From assembly GCF_044755465.1 (NCBI RefSeq), contig NZ_JBIVRB010000018.1, positions 46,310 through 110,309 of the forward strand: DNA of 64,000 nt, in the 5' to 3' direction. The stretch comes from Peterkaempfera sp044755465. Its GTDB lineage: Bacteria > Actinomycetota > Actinomycetes > Streptomycetales > Streptomycetaceae. The position numbers and the translations under genes are program-made. Shown here piece after piece: positions 23,895 to 31,632 of this stretch. The number at the start of each line of letters is the position of its first letter. Positions within the stretch are counted from its first letter, which is position 1. The notes beneath the pieces are model-generated. The model did no database searches and was not told the DNA's origin. It was given only the letters and a program-made list of their open reading frames with translations.

Positions 23895-25397
23895 TCAGGC
23901 GGGGCGGTACACGGTCAGTGCCCGGCGCTGCTTGCCCAGCAGCAACGCGTCGGGCGCGGGCGCCACCTCGCCGTCGTACGCCAGGTCGGGGACCGCCGCC
24001 AGGCCGGTGATCCGCAGCCGGGGCAGCCGGGCGGCGGTGTACACCCGGGAGCGGCCCAGGGTGCCGGTGAGGACGGCGGCGACCAGCCGGGTGCGGGCGA
24101 AGGGGGTGCTGCCGTCGACCACCCGGACGTCGAGCAGGCCGTCGTCCAGCCGCTGCCGGTAGGTGGGGGCGAAGCCGTCCGGCAGATAGCGGCCGTTGCC
24201 GGCGAACAGCAGCCACAGGCGGCGCGGGCGGCCGGCCACCGACACCTCCAGCGGCCTGGCGGTACGCAGCACCCGGACCAGGCCGACCGCGACGGCGGGC
24301 CACTTGCCGAGGCTGCCCTCCAACTGCTCGCGGGCGCGGACCAGTTCGGGGTAGACGCCGATGCTGAAGGTGTTGAGGAAGCGCAGCTCCGGACCCGACG
24401 TACCCGACGTACCCGACGCGCCCGCCCCGCCCTCCGGCCGGACCAGGCCGAGGTCCACGGCGACCGCCTGGCCGCCGTCCACCGCGTCGGCCGCCGCCTC
24501 CAGCGTCGGCACGCCCAGGTCGAGCGCGAAGTGGTTGAGGGTGCCGCCCGGGAAGACCGCCAGCGGTACGCCGCCGCGCGCGGCGACGACCGCCGCCGCG
24601 TTGACGCTGCCGTCGCCGCCGCAGATCCCGAGCGCCCCGCCGCGCCGGGCGGCCCGGCGGGCGCCCTCCGCCAGCAGTTCGCCCAGGTCGTCGTCGGCCT
24701 GGCAGCGCAGGAGTTCGGCGGCCGGGAGCAGCGTCGCCAGCCGGTCCGCGCAGCTGGTGAAGGGGCCCACGGCGGAGGCGCCCGCCCGGTCGTTGACCAC
24801 CACGACCAGCCCCTCGCCGCCGGGCAGCGCCGGGGCGGCGACGCGCGGCCGGGCGGCGGCGGGGGCCTGCGGGCGCAGCGGCCACCAGCGGCAGGTGAGG
24901 GCCGCCGCGCCCACGCCGAGGGCGCAGCCCGCCAGGACGTCGCCGGGGTAGTGCACGCCCACGTAGACCCGGGAGGCGGCGACGGCGGCGGCGACCGGTG
25001 CGACCAGGGCGCCGAGCCGGGGCGACTCCAGCAGGACGCCGGTGGCGAAGGCGGCGGCCGAGGCGGAGTGGCCGGAGGGGAAGGAGCTGGTGCCGGGCTG
25101 CCGGGCGAGCTGGCGGACCAGCGGCACGGCGTCGGTCAGCGGGCGGTGCCTGCGGGTGAGCCACTTGCCGGCCGTGTTGGCGGCCAGCGAGGCGACGGCC
25201 AGCGCGCCGAGGCCGCGCAGCGCGGCGCGTCTGGCCGGCCGGTGTCCGGTGGCGGCGAGCAGCGCGGCCGTACCCGTCCACAGCAGGCCGTGGTCGGCGG
25301 CCCGGCTGAGGCGTGGCAGCACCGGGTGGGCGCCGCGCAGGCGGCTCACGGCCACGCGGTCGAACAGGCGGCGGTCGAGCTGGCTGATCGTCTGCAT
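23895..25397 (-). CDS. PAP2 phosphatase-diacylglycerol kinase fusion
   Basis: A 500-residue two-domain protein. Residues about 50-170 form a PAP2 lipid phosphatase with KWLTRRHRP, PSGHSASAAAF and SRVYVGVHYPGDVLAG, the three catalytic motifs, between membrane helices. Residues about 195-495 form a diacylglycerol kinase/sphingosine-kinase-type domain with GGDGSVNAAA and FPGGTLNHFA, the ATP-site motifs. The fusion could interconvert lipid and phospholipid pools, and is a recurrent actinobacterial architecture. A (GTS)-repeat loop (GASGTSGTSG) interrupts the kinase. ATG 25397 has no clear ribosome site; the MocR gene ends 43 bases upstream. The stop region shows a 20-bp duplication of cggtacacggtcag, giving a second in-phase-looking end just beyond. 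Confidence 0.88.
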   Translation of the reverse strand: MQTISQLDRRLFDRVAVSRLRGAHPVLPRLSRAADHGLLWTGTAALLAATGHRPARRAALRGLGALAVASLAANTAGKWLTRRHRPLTDAVPLVRQLARQPGTSSFPSGHSASAAAFATGVLLESPRLGALVAPVAAAVAASRVYVGVHYPGDVLAGCALGVGAAALTCRWWPLRPQAPAAARPRVAAPALPGGEGLVVVVNDRAGASAVGPFTSCADRLATLLPAAELLRCQADDDLGELLAEGARRAARRGGALGICGGDGSVNAAAVVAARGGVPLAVFPGGTLNHFALDLGVPTLEAAADAVDGGQAVAVDLGLVRPEGGAGASGTSGTSGPELRFLNTFSIGVYPELVRAREQLEGSLGKWPAVAVGLVRVLRTARPLEVSVAGRPRRLWLLFAGNGRYLPDGFAPTYRQRLDDGLLDVRVVDGSTPFARTRLVAAVLTGTLGRSRVYTAARLPRLRITGLAAVPDLAYDGEVAPAPDALLLGKQRRALTVYRPA

Positions 25398-25440
25398 GCC
25401 CGGTGGCTACCCCGCCGCCGCGCCGCCATGGCTGCCGGGG

Positions 25441-26805
25441 TCAGACCGGGCGGGTGGTGGCGGCGGGGCGGTGGCCGAGGACGGCGGTGATGTCGGCGGC
25501 GAGGGCGGGGACCTCCCGGGCCGTCAGGGTGGAGACGGTGATCCGGATGCCGGGTGGCGACTCCAGGCGGAAGCGGGCGCCGGGGGTGGTGGCCCAGCCG
25601 CGCTGGAGCAGGCCGGAGACGGCGGCGGCCTCGTCGCGGACCGGGAGCCAGACGTTGAGTCCGCTGGTCCCGTGGGCGGTCACCCCGTGGGCGGCGAGGG
25701 CGGTGAGCAGGGCGTCGCGCCGCTCCCGGTAGGCGGCGGCGATCCGCTGGGCGGGGGCGGCCTCGGTGCGCCAGAGTTCGGCGACGGTGCGTTGGAGCAG
25801 GTGGCTGACCCAGCCGGCGCCGAGCCGCTGCCGGCCGAGTACCCGGTCGATGGTGGCGCCGTCGCCCAGGGCGACGGCGAGCCGCAGGTCGGGGCCGTAC
25901 GCCTTGGCCGCGGAGCGGATCACGGCCCAGTGGGCGGGGACCGGGTCCTGGCCGGGGGCGGCGGCGAGCGGCCGGTAGGGCAGGTCGACGATCCCGTGGC
26001 CGTGGTCGTCCTCGATCAGCAGGACGCCGGGGTGGGCGGCCAGCACGGCGCGCAGGTCGCGGGCGCGGTCGGCGCTGAGGGCGGCGCCGGTGGGGTTCTG
26101 GGCGCGGTTGGTGACGACCAGGGCGCGGGCGCCGGCCGCCAGCGCGCGGGCGACCTGCTGCGGCCGGGGGCCCTCGTCGTCCACGGCGACCGGTGCGGCC
26201 CGCAGGCCGAGCGCGGGCACCAGGTCGAGCAGGCTGCTCCAGCCGGGGTCCTCCACCGCGACGGTGTCGCCGGGGCGCAGATGGACGGCGAAGATCCGTT
26301 CGATGGCGTCCAGTGAACCGGAGAGGACGGCCGTCCGGCCGGCGGGGGCGCCGTCGGCGCGGAAGGAGGCGTGGGCGAGGTCGTGCAGTACGGGGTCGGC
26401 GGACGGGCAGCCGTAGAGCACGGGGTCGCGGTCGAGCGAGGCGGCCGCGGCGGCGGTGGCCGGGGCGAGCGGCGGCAGCAGGGCGGGGTCGGGGTTGCCG
26501 GCGCTCAGGTCGCGGGTGCCGGGCGGCACTTCGACGCGGATCTCGTCGCGGCTGGTCACGGCGGGCCGGGGGCGGATGCGGCTGCCGCGCCGCCCGGCGG
26601 TCTCGATGACGCCCCGGTCGCGGAGCAGCCGGTAGGCGGCGGCGACCGTGTTGGGGTTGACGCCGAGGTGGGCGGCGAGGTCGCGCAGCGGCGGCAGCGC
26701 CTGGCCCGGCCGCAACTCGCCGCTGCCGACCGCCCGTTCGACATCGGCGGCGATCTCCGTGGCACGGCGGCCCTGGATTGGATATTCTCCTAGCACAAAC
26801 CACAT
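25441..26805 (-). CDS. MocR/GntR-type PLP-dependent transcriptional regulator
   Basis: A 454-residue regulator. The N-terminal winged helix (about 12-80) reads ADVERAVGSGELRPGQALPP with LGVNPNTVAAAYRLLRDRG as recognition helix. A class-I aminotransferase-like domain (about 95-450) follows, with NRAQNPTGAALS and RSAAKAYGPDLRLAV, whose Lys (SAAKAYGP) is the likely PLP-binding residue. MocR proteins use PLP or an amino-acid adduct as effector, often for the divergent neighbour. Here that neighbour, 23 bp away, is a flavin split-barrel protein of the pyridoxamine oxidase family. ATG 26805 is used; GTG 26796 would also fit and leaves more promoter room. Confidence 0.88.
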   Translation of the reverse strand: MWFVLGEYPIQGRRATEIAADVERAVGSGELRPGQALPPLRDLAAHLGVNPNTVAAAYRLLRDRGVIETAGRRGSRIRPRPAVTSRDEIRVEVPPGTRDLSAGNPDPALLPPLAPATAAAAASLDRDPVLYGCPSADPVLHDLAHASFRADGAPAGRTAVLSGSLDAIERIFAVHLRPGDTVAVEDPGWSSLLDLVPALGLRAAPVAVDDEGPRPQQVARALAAGARALVVTNRAQNPTGAALSADRARDLRAVLAAHPGVLLIEDDHGHGIVDLPYRPLAAAPGQDPVPAHWAVIRSAAKAYGPDLRLAVALGDGATIDRVLGRQRLGAGWVSHLLQRTVAELWRTEAAPAQRIAAAYRERRDALLTALAAHGVTAHGTSGLNVWLPVRDEAAAVSGLLQRGWATTPGARFRLESPPGIRITVSTLTAREVPALAADITAVLGHRPAATTRPV

Positions 26806-26828
26806 TATGCACTAGTACAGAGGTTGCC
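26778..26828. promoter_or_regulatory. A+T-rich divergent promoter, MocR / split-barrel gene
   Basis: This is the most A+T-rich short stretch of its neighbourhood. TTGGAT (26778) and CATTAT (26803) could be -35 and -10 for the rightward gene; on the other strand CATAAT lies close to the MocR start. Two CTAG-containing half-elements (ctagcac and gcactag) flank the centre and may be the MocR site. Confidence 0.45.
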
Positions 26829-27494
26829 ATGTCGACCCACACCGAACCGCCGTACCCGCAGACCCCGCGCACCACCCCCACCCGCTACCGCGACCGCGCC
26901 ACCTGGGAGCGGGAGGCCGTCCACGCCATCCTCGACGAGGGCTACCTCTGCCACCTCGGCTTCGTGGTGGACGGCGCCCCGGTGGTGCTGCCCACCATCT
27001 ACGCCCGCGTCGGCGACCGGCTGTACGTCCACGGCTCGACCGGCTCCCGTCCGCTGCGCGCGGCGGCCGACCCCGGCATGCCGGTCTGCGTCACCGTCAC
27101 CCTGGTGGACGGCCTGGTGCTGACCCGTTCCGCCTTCAACCACTCGATCAACTTCCGCTCCGTGGTGGCCCACGGCACCGCGCACCGGGTCACCGACCCG
27201 GCGGAGCTGGCCGTCGCGCTGGACGCCCTGGTCGACCAGGTGGTGCCCGGCCGGTCCGCCGACTGCCGGCCCGCCGACGCCAAGGAGCTGGCCGCGACGG
27301 CGGTCGTCCGGCTGGACCTGGACGAGGTGTCGGCCAAGGTCCGCGCCGACGACGCGGACGACGAACCGGCCGACCTGGCGCTGCCGCACTGGGCGGGCGT
27401 GGTCCCGGTCCGCACCGTACGGGGCACGCCCGTCCCGGACGCCGCACTGCCGCCGGAGCAGCCGCTGCCCCCGTACCTGCGCGACGCCGGCTGA
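26829..27494 (+). CDS. Pyridoxamine 5'-phosphate oxidase family protein
   Basis: A 221-residue flavin split-barrel protein. The barrel (about 25-175) shows ILDEGYLCHLGFVVDGAPVV, LPTIYARVGDRLYVHG and SVVAHGTAHRVTD. This is the layout of the Pfam family Pyridox_ox_2, members of which bind FMN or F420 and are often nitroimidazole-reductase-like. Residues 190-221 are Pro-rich. ATG 26829 follows AGAGG. The gene is divergent from a PLP-dependent regulator and 10 bp before the next flavin-type gene, forming a likely two-gene operon. The physiological substrate is not known; true pyridoxine salvage is possible but unproven. Confidence 0.85.
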   Translation: MSTHTEPPYPQTPRTTPTRYRDRATWEREAVHAILDEGYLCHLGFVVDGAPVVLPTIYARVGDRLYVHGSTGSRPLRAAADPGMPVCVTVTLVDGLVLTRSAFNHSINFRSVVAHGTAHRVTDPAELAVALDALVDQVVPGRSADCRPADAKELAATAVVRLDLDEVSAKVRADDADDEPADLALPHWAGVVPVRTVRGTPVPDAALPPEQPLPPYLRDAG

Positions 27495-27504
27495 GGGAGG
27501 ACCC

Positions 27505-28161
27505 GTGCTGATCCGCTCCTGGGACCGCGGCGAGGAGGCCGAGTGGCGCGCCTGGCTCGCCGAAGGCCGCGACTTCGGGCTGCTGGCCGCCAACGGCCCG
27601 CCCGGCGCCGGTCCGCTGCTGACCCCCACCCACTTCCTGCTGGACGCCGACCGGGGCGAGATCCTGATCCACCTGGCCGCGCCCAACCCGCTCTGGGCGG
27701 CACTGCGCGCCGACCCGCACGCCACCCTCGCGGTCACCGACGACTACGCCTTCGCCCCCGGCCACTGGCGGGCCACCGGCGGCACCCCGCCGGAGCACTC
27801 CACGCCCACCAGCTACTACGCCTCCGTGCAGTTCGACTGCACCGCCGAGATCCTGGACGACCCGGCGGACAAGGCCGAGGTGCTGACCCGGCAGCTGGCG
27901 CACTTCCAGCCCGAGACACCGATCGACCCCATCGTCCCCGGCAGCGGACCGTTCGGCGGCCAACTGCCCGGCATCCGGGCGCTGCGGCTGACGGTGGTCC
28001 GGGTGCGGGCCAAGTTCAAGTACGACGACAAGAAGCCCCCGGCGGTGCAGGCCGTCGCCGCCGAGCGGCTGGCCGAGCGGGCGCTGCCGCGCGACGCCGG
28101 GGCCAGGGCCCAGCTGCTGCGCCGGGCCGCCGCCCGCGCTCCGGGGTGCCCGGTGGACTGA
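27505..28161 (+). CDS. PaiB-like FMN-binding protein
   Basis: A 218-residue protein of the PaiB/FMN_bind_2 family. Family marks are TPTHFLLDADRGEILIHLAAPNP, TLAVTDDYAFAPGHW and TPTSYYASVQFDCTAEIL, followed by the C-terminal FGGQLPGIRAL and ALRLTVVRVRAKFKYDDKKP. PaiB of Bacillus represses sporulation and degradative enzyme genes; most actinobacterial members are uncharacterised flavin binders. GTG 27505 is preceded by GGGAGGACCC, a strong ribosome site. With 10 bp between genes it is cotranscribed with the upstream split-barrel gene and probably under the divergent MocR regulator. The GlcP-type permease follows 69 bases downstream. Confidence 0.85.
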   Translation: MLIRSWDRGEEAEWRAWLAEGRDFGLLAANGPPGAGPLLTPTHFLLDADRGEILIHLAAPNPLWAALRADPHATLAVTDDYAFAPGHWRATGGTPPEHSTPTSYYASVQFDCTAEILDDPADKAEVLTRQLAHFQPETPIDPIVPGSGPFGGQLPGIRALRLTVVRVRAKFKYDDKKPPAVQAVAAERLAERALPRDAGARAQLLRRAAARAPGCPVD

Positions 28162-28229
28162 CCCCACCGGCCGACTGCTCTGCCTGGTTTCCTGCGATTT
28201 ACAGGGGATCGTCGGCTTTTGCTGGTGTG

Positions 28230-29705
28230 ATGGAAGCGGATCACGTCCGACCCGCCGCGCGGGCGGTCCGCCCCAGCCCTCGGGAGCCCATCCTGACCAG
28301 CACCGCACCGGCGCCCCACGCCGGCGAGACGCCACTGGCCCATGTCGTCTTCATCGCCGCCAGCGCGGCCATGGGCGGCTTCCTGTTCGGCTACGACAGC
28401 GCCGTCATCAACGGCGCGGTGACCGGTATCCAGCAGCACTTCGCGGTCGGCCCCGGCGAGACCGCCCAGACGGTGGCCGCCGCGCTGCTGGGGTCGGCGG
28501 TGGGCGCGGCGGTCGCCGGGTGGCTGGCCGACCGGTTCGGCCGCATCCGCATCATGCAGCTGGCGGCGGTGCTCTTCGCGATCAGCGGCGTGGGCTCGAT
28601 GTTCCCGCCGAGCATCGAGGTGCTGGCCGCCTGGCGGGTGGTCGGCGGCATCGCCATCGGCATGGCCTCGGTGATCGCCCCCGCCTACATCGCGGAGGTG
28701 TCGCCCGCCGCCTACCGGGGCCGGCTCGGCTCCTTCCAGCAGCTGGCGATCGTGCTCGGCATCTCCATCTCCCAGCTGGCCAACTACGCCCTCAACCAGG
28801 CGGCGGGCGGCGACTCCAGCGGTCAGCTGGCGGGCATCCAGGCCTGGCGCTGGATGCTCGGCGTGGAGGCGATCCCGGCCCTGGTGTACGGCCTGATGTC
28901 GCTGGCCATCCCCGAGTCGCCCCGCTACCTGGTCGCCTCCGGCCGCGAGGCCAAGGCCCGCCGGGTGCTCACCGAGGTCGAGGGGCCGGCGGCCGACCTG
29001 GACGCCCGGATCTCCGAGATCCGCTCCGTACTGGAGACCGAGCACCGCTCCCGGCCGCGCGACCTGCTGGGCGGTCGCTTCGGGCTGCTGGCGATCGTCT
29101 GGATCGGGATCGGCGCCTCGGTGTTCCAGCAGTTCGTCGGGATCAACGTCATCTTCTACTACTCGTCGCTGCTCTGGCAGTCCGTCGGGATCAACGAGAG
29201 CAACTCACTGCTGATCAGCCTCTCCACCTCGATCATCAACATCATCGGCACGGTGATCGCCATGTCGCTGGTGGACCGGGTCGGCCGCAAACCGCTCGCA
29301 CTGGCCGGCTCGGCGGGGATGACGGTCGCGCTGGCGGTCGCCTCCTGGGCCTTCTCGTATCGCACCGGCACCGGCGACACCGCGTCCATCCCCAATGCGC
29401 AGGGGGCGGTGGCCCTGGTCGCGGCGCACTTCTTCGTGCTCTGCTTCGCCTTCTCCTGGGGTGTGGTGGTGTGGGTGCTGCTGGGCGAGATGTTCCCCAA
29501 CCGCATCCGGGCGCTGGCGCTGGGGGTGGCGGCGGCCGCGCAGTGGCTGGCCAACTGGGCGATCACCGTGTCGTTCCCGTCCCTCTCGGACTGGAACCTG
29601 TCGGCCACCTACGCCGTCTACGCCGGCTTCGCGCTGCTGTCGATCCCGTTTGTGGCCTTCTGCATCCGGGAGACCCGGGGCCGCACCCTGGAGTCGATGG
29701 GCTGA
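28230..29705 (+). CDS. glcP: Sugar-porter MFS permease, GlcP-type glucose transporter
   Basis: A sugar-porter-family MFS protein with twelve helices. Signatures include GGFLFGYDSAVINGA, ADRFGRIRIM, PAYIAEVSPAAYRGRLGSFQ, PESPRYLV, FQQFVGINVIFYYSS, VDRVGRKPLA and a terminal RETRGRTLESM. From memory the sequence tracks closely with the main glucose permease GlcP of Streptomyces coelicolor. It should therefore import glucose with H+ and feed glucose kinase-dependent catabolite control. ATG 28230 gives 491 residues, but lacks a clear ribosome site. An in-frame CTG at 28293, preceded by CGGGAG, would give LTSTAPAP, matching the recalled start of GlcP proteins. The true start is uncertain by 21 codons. 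Confidence 0.88.
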   Translation: MEADHVRPAARAVRPSPREPILTSTAPAPHAGETPLAHVVFIAASAAMGGFLFGYDSAVINGAVTGIQQHFAVGPGETAQTVAAALLGSAVGAAVAGWLADRFGRIRIMQLAAVLFAISGVGSMFPPSIEVLAAWRVVGGIAIGMASVIAPAYIAEVSPAAYRGRLGSFQQLAIVLGISISQLANYALNQAAGGDSSGQLAGIQAWRWMLGVEAIPALVYGLMSLAIPESPRYLVASGREAKARRVLTEVEGPAADLDARISEIRSVLETEHRSRPRDLLGGRFGLLAIVWIGIGASVFQQFVGINVIFYYSSLLWQSVGINESNSLLISLSTSIINIIGTVIAMSLVDRVGRKPLALAGSAGMTVALAVASWAFSYRTGTGDTASIPNAQGAVALVAAHFFVLCFAFSWGVVVWVLLGEMFPNRIRALALGVAAAAQWLANWAITVSFPSLSDWNLSATYAVYAGFALLSIPFVAFCIRETRGRTLESMG

Positions 29706-29770
29706 GGCCGCCACCGGTCCCGGCCCCGCTCAGGTTCCGTCCCCGCTCAGGGGTTCCGTCCCCGCTCAGG

Positions 29771-29821
29771 CCCCGGACCCGCTCAGGCCCCGGACCCGCT
29801 CAGGCCCCGGACCCGCTCAGG
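29771..29821. repeat. 17-bp tandem repeat, three copies
   Basis: CCCCGGACCCGCTCAGG is repeated perfectly at 29771, 29788 and 29805. Shorter ccccgctcagg units at about 29724-29770 precede it. The array fills the gap between the convergent permease and Clp-N genes and contains the latter's stop codon. Confidence 0.88.
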
Positions 29822-30353
29822 TCCCGGCCCGGACCGCCCGCCGGACGCTCTCGCAGCGGGCGCGCACCACGGCCGGGTCGATGCCCACCGAGCAGAGGAT
29901 CTGCCCGGACCGGCTGGCCGGGTCGGCGGCCAGCGCCGCCAGCAGCGGCAGCCCACCGGGGCCGTCCGCCGCCCGGCGCACCGCCCGCTCCAGCGCGGCG
30001 GCGGCCGCCGCACTCCAGCGCGGGCCGACCGCGCCCCGGGCCGCCAGCGGCGGCACCGCCGGGCCGCCGGTCGACCGGGTCGGGCAGCGGCTCTCGGCGA
30101 CGGCCCGCCAGGGCCGGCCGAAGCCGATGCTGCGCTGCACCAGATACCCCATCAGCCGGGCCGTCTGCTCCGGCCTCGGGGCGGCGGCGGCCAGCGCGTC
30201 CGGGTCGGACTCCAGCAGGGAGTGCAGCAGGTGGCCGGTGTCGACCTCGCCGTCACCGGCCCGCGTCGCACGGCGGCGCGCCGCCGCGACCACCGCGCGC
30301 AGGGCGGCGGGCAGCTCGGGTGTGCGAGTGGTGCCGAAGGTGTCTGGCTGCAC
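29817..30353 (-). CDS. Clp N-terminal repeat-domain protein
   Basis: A 178-residue soluble protein containing one Clp_N (ClpA/ClpC N-domain-like) pair of repeats. The first is LPAALRAVVAAARRRATRAG with VDTGHLLHSLLESDPDAL, and the second is WSAAAAAALERAVRRA with GGLPLLAALAADPAS. No AAA+ ATPase follows, so it is a stand-alone N-domain as seen in ClpS-like or adaptor-type proteins and in many actinobacterial hypotheticals. GTG 30353 is the start, with GTGGTGG upstream. Its end lies inside the 17-bp tandem repeat. An adaptor or substrate-binding role is inferred from the domain only. Confidence 0.78.
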   Translation of the reverse strand: MQPDTFGTTRTPELPAALRAVVAAARRRATRAGDGEVDTGHLLHSLLESDPDALAAAAPRPEQTARLMGYLVQRSIGFGRPWRAVAESRCPTRSTGGPAVPPLAARGAVGPRWSAAAAAALERAVRRAADGPGGLPLLAALAADPASRSGQILCSVGIDPAVVRARCESVRRAVRAGT

Positions 30354-30779
30354 GGTTCCACCACATCACTCGGCCCGGGGCGCGGTCGTCCGCTCGGGGG
30401 ACCGTCCCGGGGTGCACCAGGAGGAGGACCGGCGCGGAGGGCGCTCCTCCGTGAGAAGGAGGCCTCCCCCGCCGGGATGGCTGAAGCAGTCTGCTGCGTA
30501 CGGTGACGGGGCGTCAACCCACAGGTACGGCCATCGCCCGTACGCGCCGTCCGGGTACGCTGGACAGCGGCCGACGCCCAGGTCGGGGCGGATCGGCCGG
30601 GCACCACCGGACGGCGAGCCACCGGAACGGGCCACCGGAACGGGCCACCGGAACGGGTCAGCGTGGTGCCACCCTCAGGGCGGCAGGGGCGCATACCATC
30701 GTCCGCGCGGACCGCCCCGGTCCCCCGCGCGCCCCACGGCAGCGGCGCGCGCCTCGCACGCCGTCCCCGAGGAGGGGCC
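30354..30779. other. Gene-free region with 13-bp tandem repeat
   Basis: No convincing gene. A 13-bp unit (GCCACCGGAACGG) is repeated three times at 30618-30656. GTACGCTGG near 30553 resembles a streptomycete -10 element (TACGCT). Self-complementary GGAGG/CTCC runs near 30420-30470 could fold. The region probably carries divergent promoters for the Clp-N and dienelactone hydrolase genes. Confidence 0.45.
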
Positions 30780-31481
30780 ATGACCGACCCGGACGGTCCC
30801 CGGCAGAACGTCTCCTTCCCGAGCAACGGCGCCGAGGCCCACGGCTACCTCGCGCTGCCGCCCGGCGGGTCGGGACCGGGACTGGTGGTGGTCCAGGAGT
30901 GGTGGGGGCTGACCTCGCACATCGCGGGCATGGCCGACCGGTTCGCCGCCGAGGGCTTCACCGTGCTGGCCCCCGACCTGTTCGGCGGCGCCACCACCCA
31001 TGACGCCGAGGAGGCCGCGCGGCTGCTGCGGGAGCTGCCGGTGGACCGGGCCGCCCGCGACCTGCGCGGCGCGGTGGACTTCCTGCTGGCCCACCCGGCC
31101 ACCACCGGTGGAGCGGTCGGCGTGGTGGGGTTCTGCATGGGCGGCGGCTTCGCGCTGGTGCTGGCCGCGCAGGAGGGTGACCGGGTGGCGGCGGCGGTGC
31201 CGTTCTACGGCCTGCCGGGCGTCCCGGAGTACGACTACCGGGGGTTGACAGCCCGGGTGCTGGGCCATTATGGCGAGCAGGACGACCACATCCCGATGCG
31301 CGCGGTGGACGCCGCCGCCGTCCGGATCGAGGCCGCGTCGGGCCGCAAGCCGGAGATCCACTTCTATCCGGCGGGCCACGCCTTCATGAACGACGAGAAC
31401 CTGCTGGGCACCTACGACCCCGAGCAGGCCGGCATCGCCTGGCGCCGCACCCTGGCCTTCCTCCGCGGCGTCCTCAGCTGA
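30780..31481 (+). CDS. Dienelactone hydrolase family protein
   Basis: A 233-residue alpha/beta hydrolase. The nucleophile elbow has Cys in GVVGFCMGGGFAL (Cys rather than Ser, as in true dienelactone hydrolases), Asp in GEQDDHIP, and His in YPAGHAFMN, completing the triad. EWWGL near residue 41 gives the oxyanion-side Glu-Trp typical of the family. It opens lactone or enol-lactone rings in catabolic pathways. ATG 30780 has GAGGAGGGG upstream. It lies 151 bp before a Baeyer-Villiger-type monooxygenase gene, a combination able to convert ketones to lactones and then to hydroxy acids; the coupling is inference. Confidence 0.9.
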   Translation: MTDPDGPRQNVSFPSNGAEAHGYLALPPGGSGPGLVVVQEWWGLTSHIAGMADRFAAEGFTVLAPDLFGGATTHDAEEAARLLRELPVDRAARDLRGAVDFLLAHPATTGGAVGVVGFCMGGGFALVLAAQEGDRVAAAVPFYGLPGVPEYDYRGLTARVLGHYGEQDDHIPMRAVDAAAVRIEAASGRKPEIHFYPAGHAFMNDENLLGTYDPEQAGIAWRRTLAFLRGVLS

Positions 31482-31500
31482 CACCCGCGCCCCGCCCACC

Positions 31501-31530
31501 CCCAGGGGCGCGAGGACCCGCGCGCACACC
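31501..31530. repeat. Diverged copy of the GGGGCGCGAGGA intergenic repeat
   Basis: Just after the dienelactone hydrolase stop, CCCAGGGGCGCGAGGACC and GCGCGCAC resemble the elements at 14501 and 14578, with changes in the middle. It lies in the spacer before the monooxygenase gene. Confidence 0.6.
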
Positions 31531-31632
31531 CCCACCGGCCCGGCGCGCGTTCCGTCCGCCGGACAGTTGCCCAGCCCCTCCGTCAGTGCGATCCTCCGAC
31601 CACACCGACAGCAGTCGAGGGAGCAGAGCACC

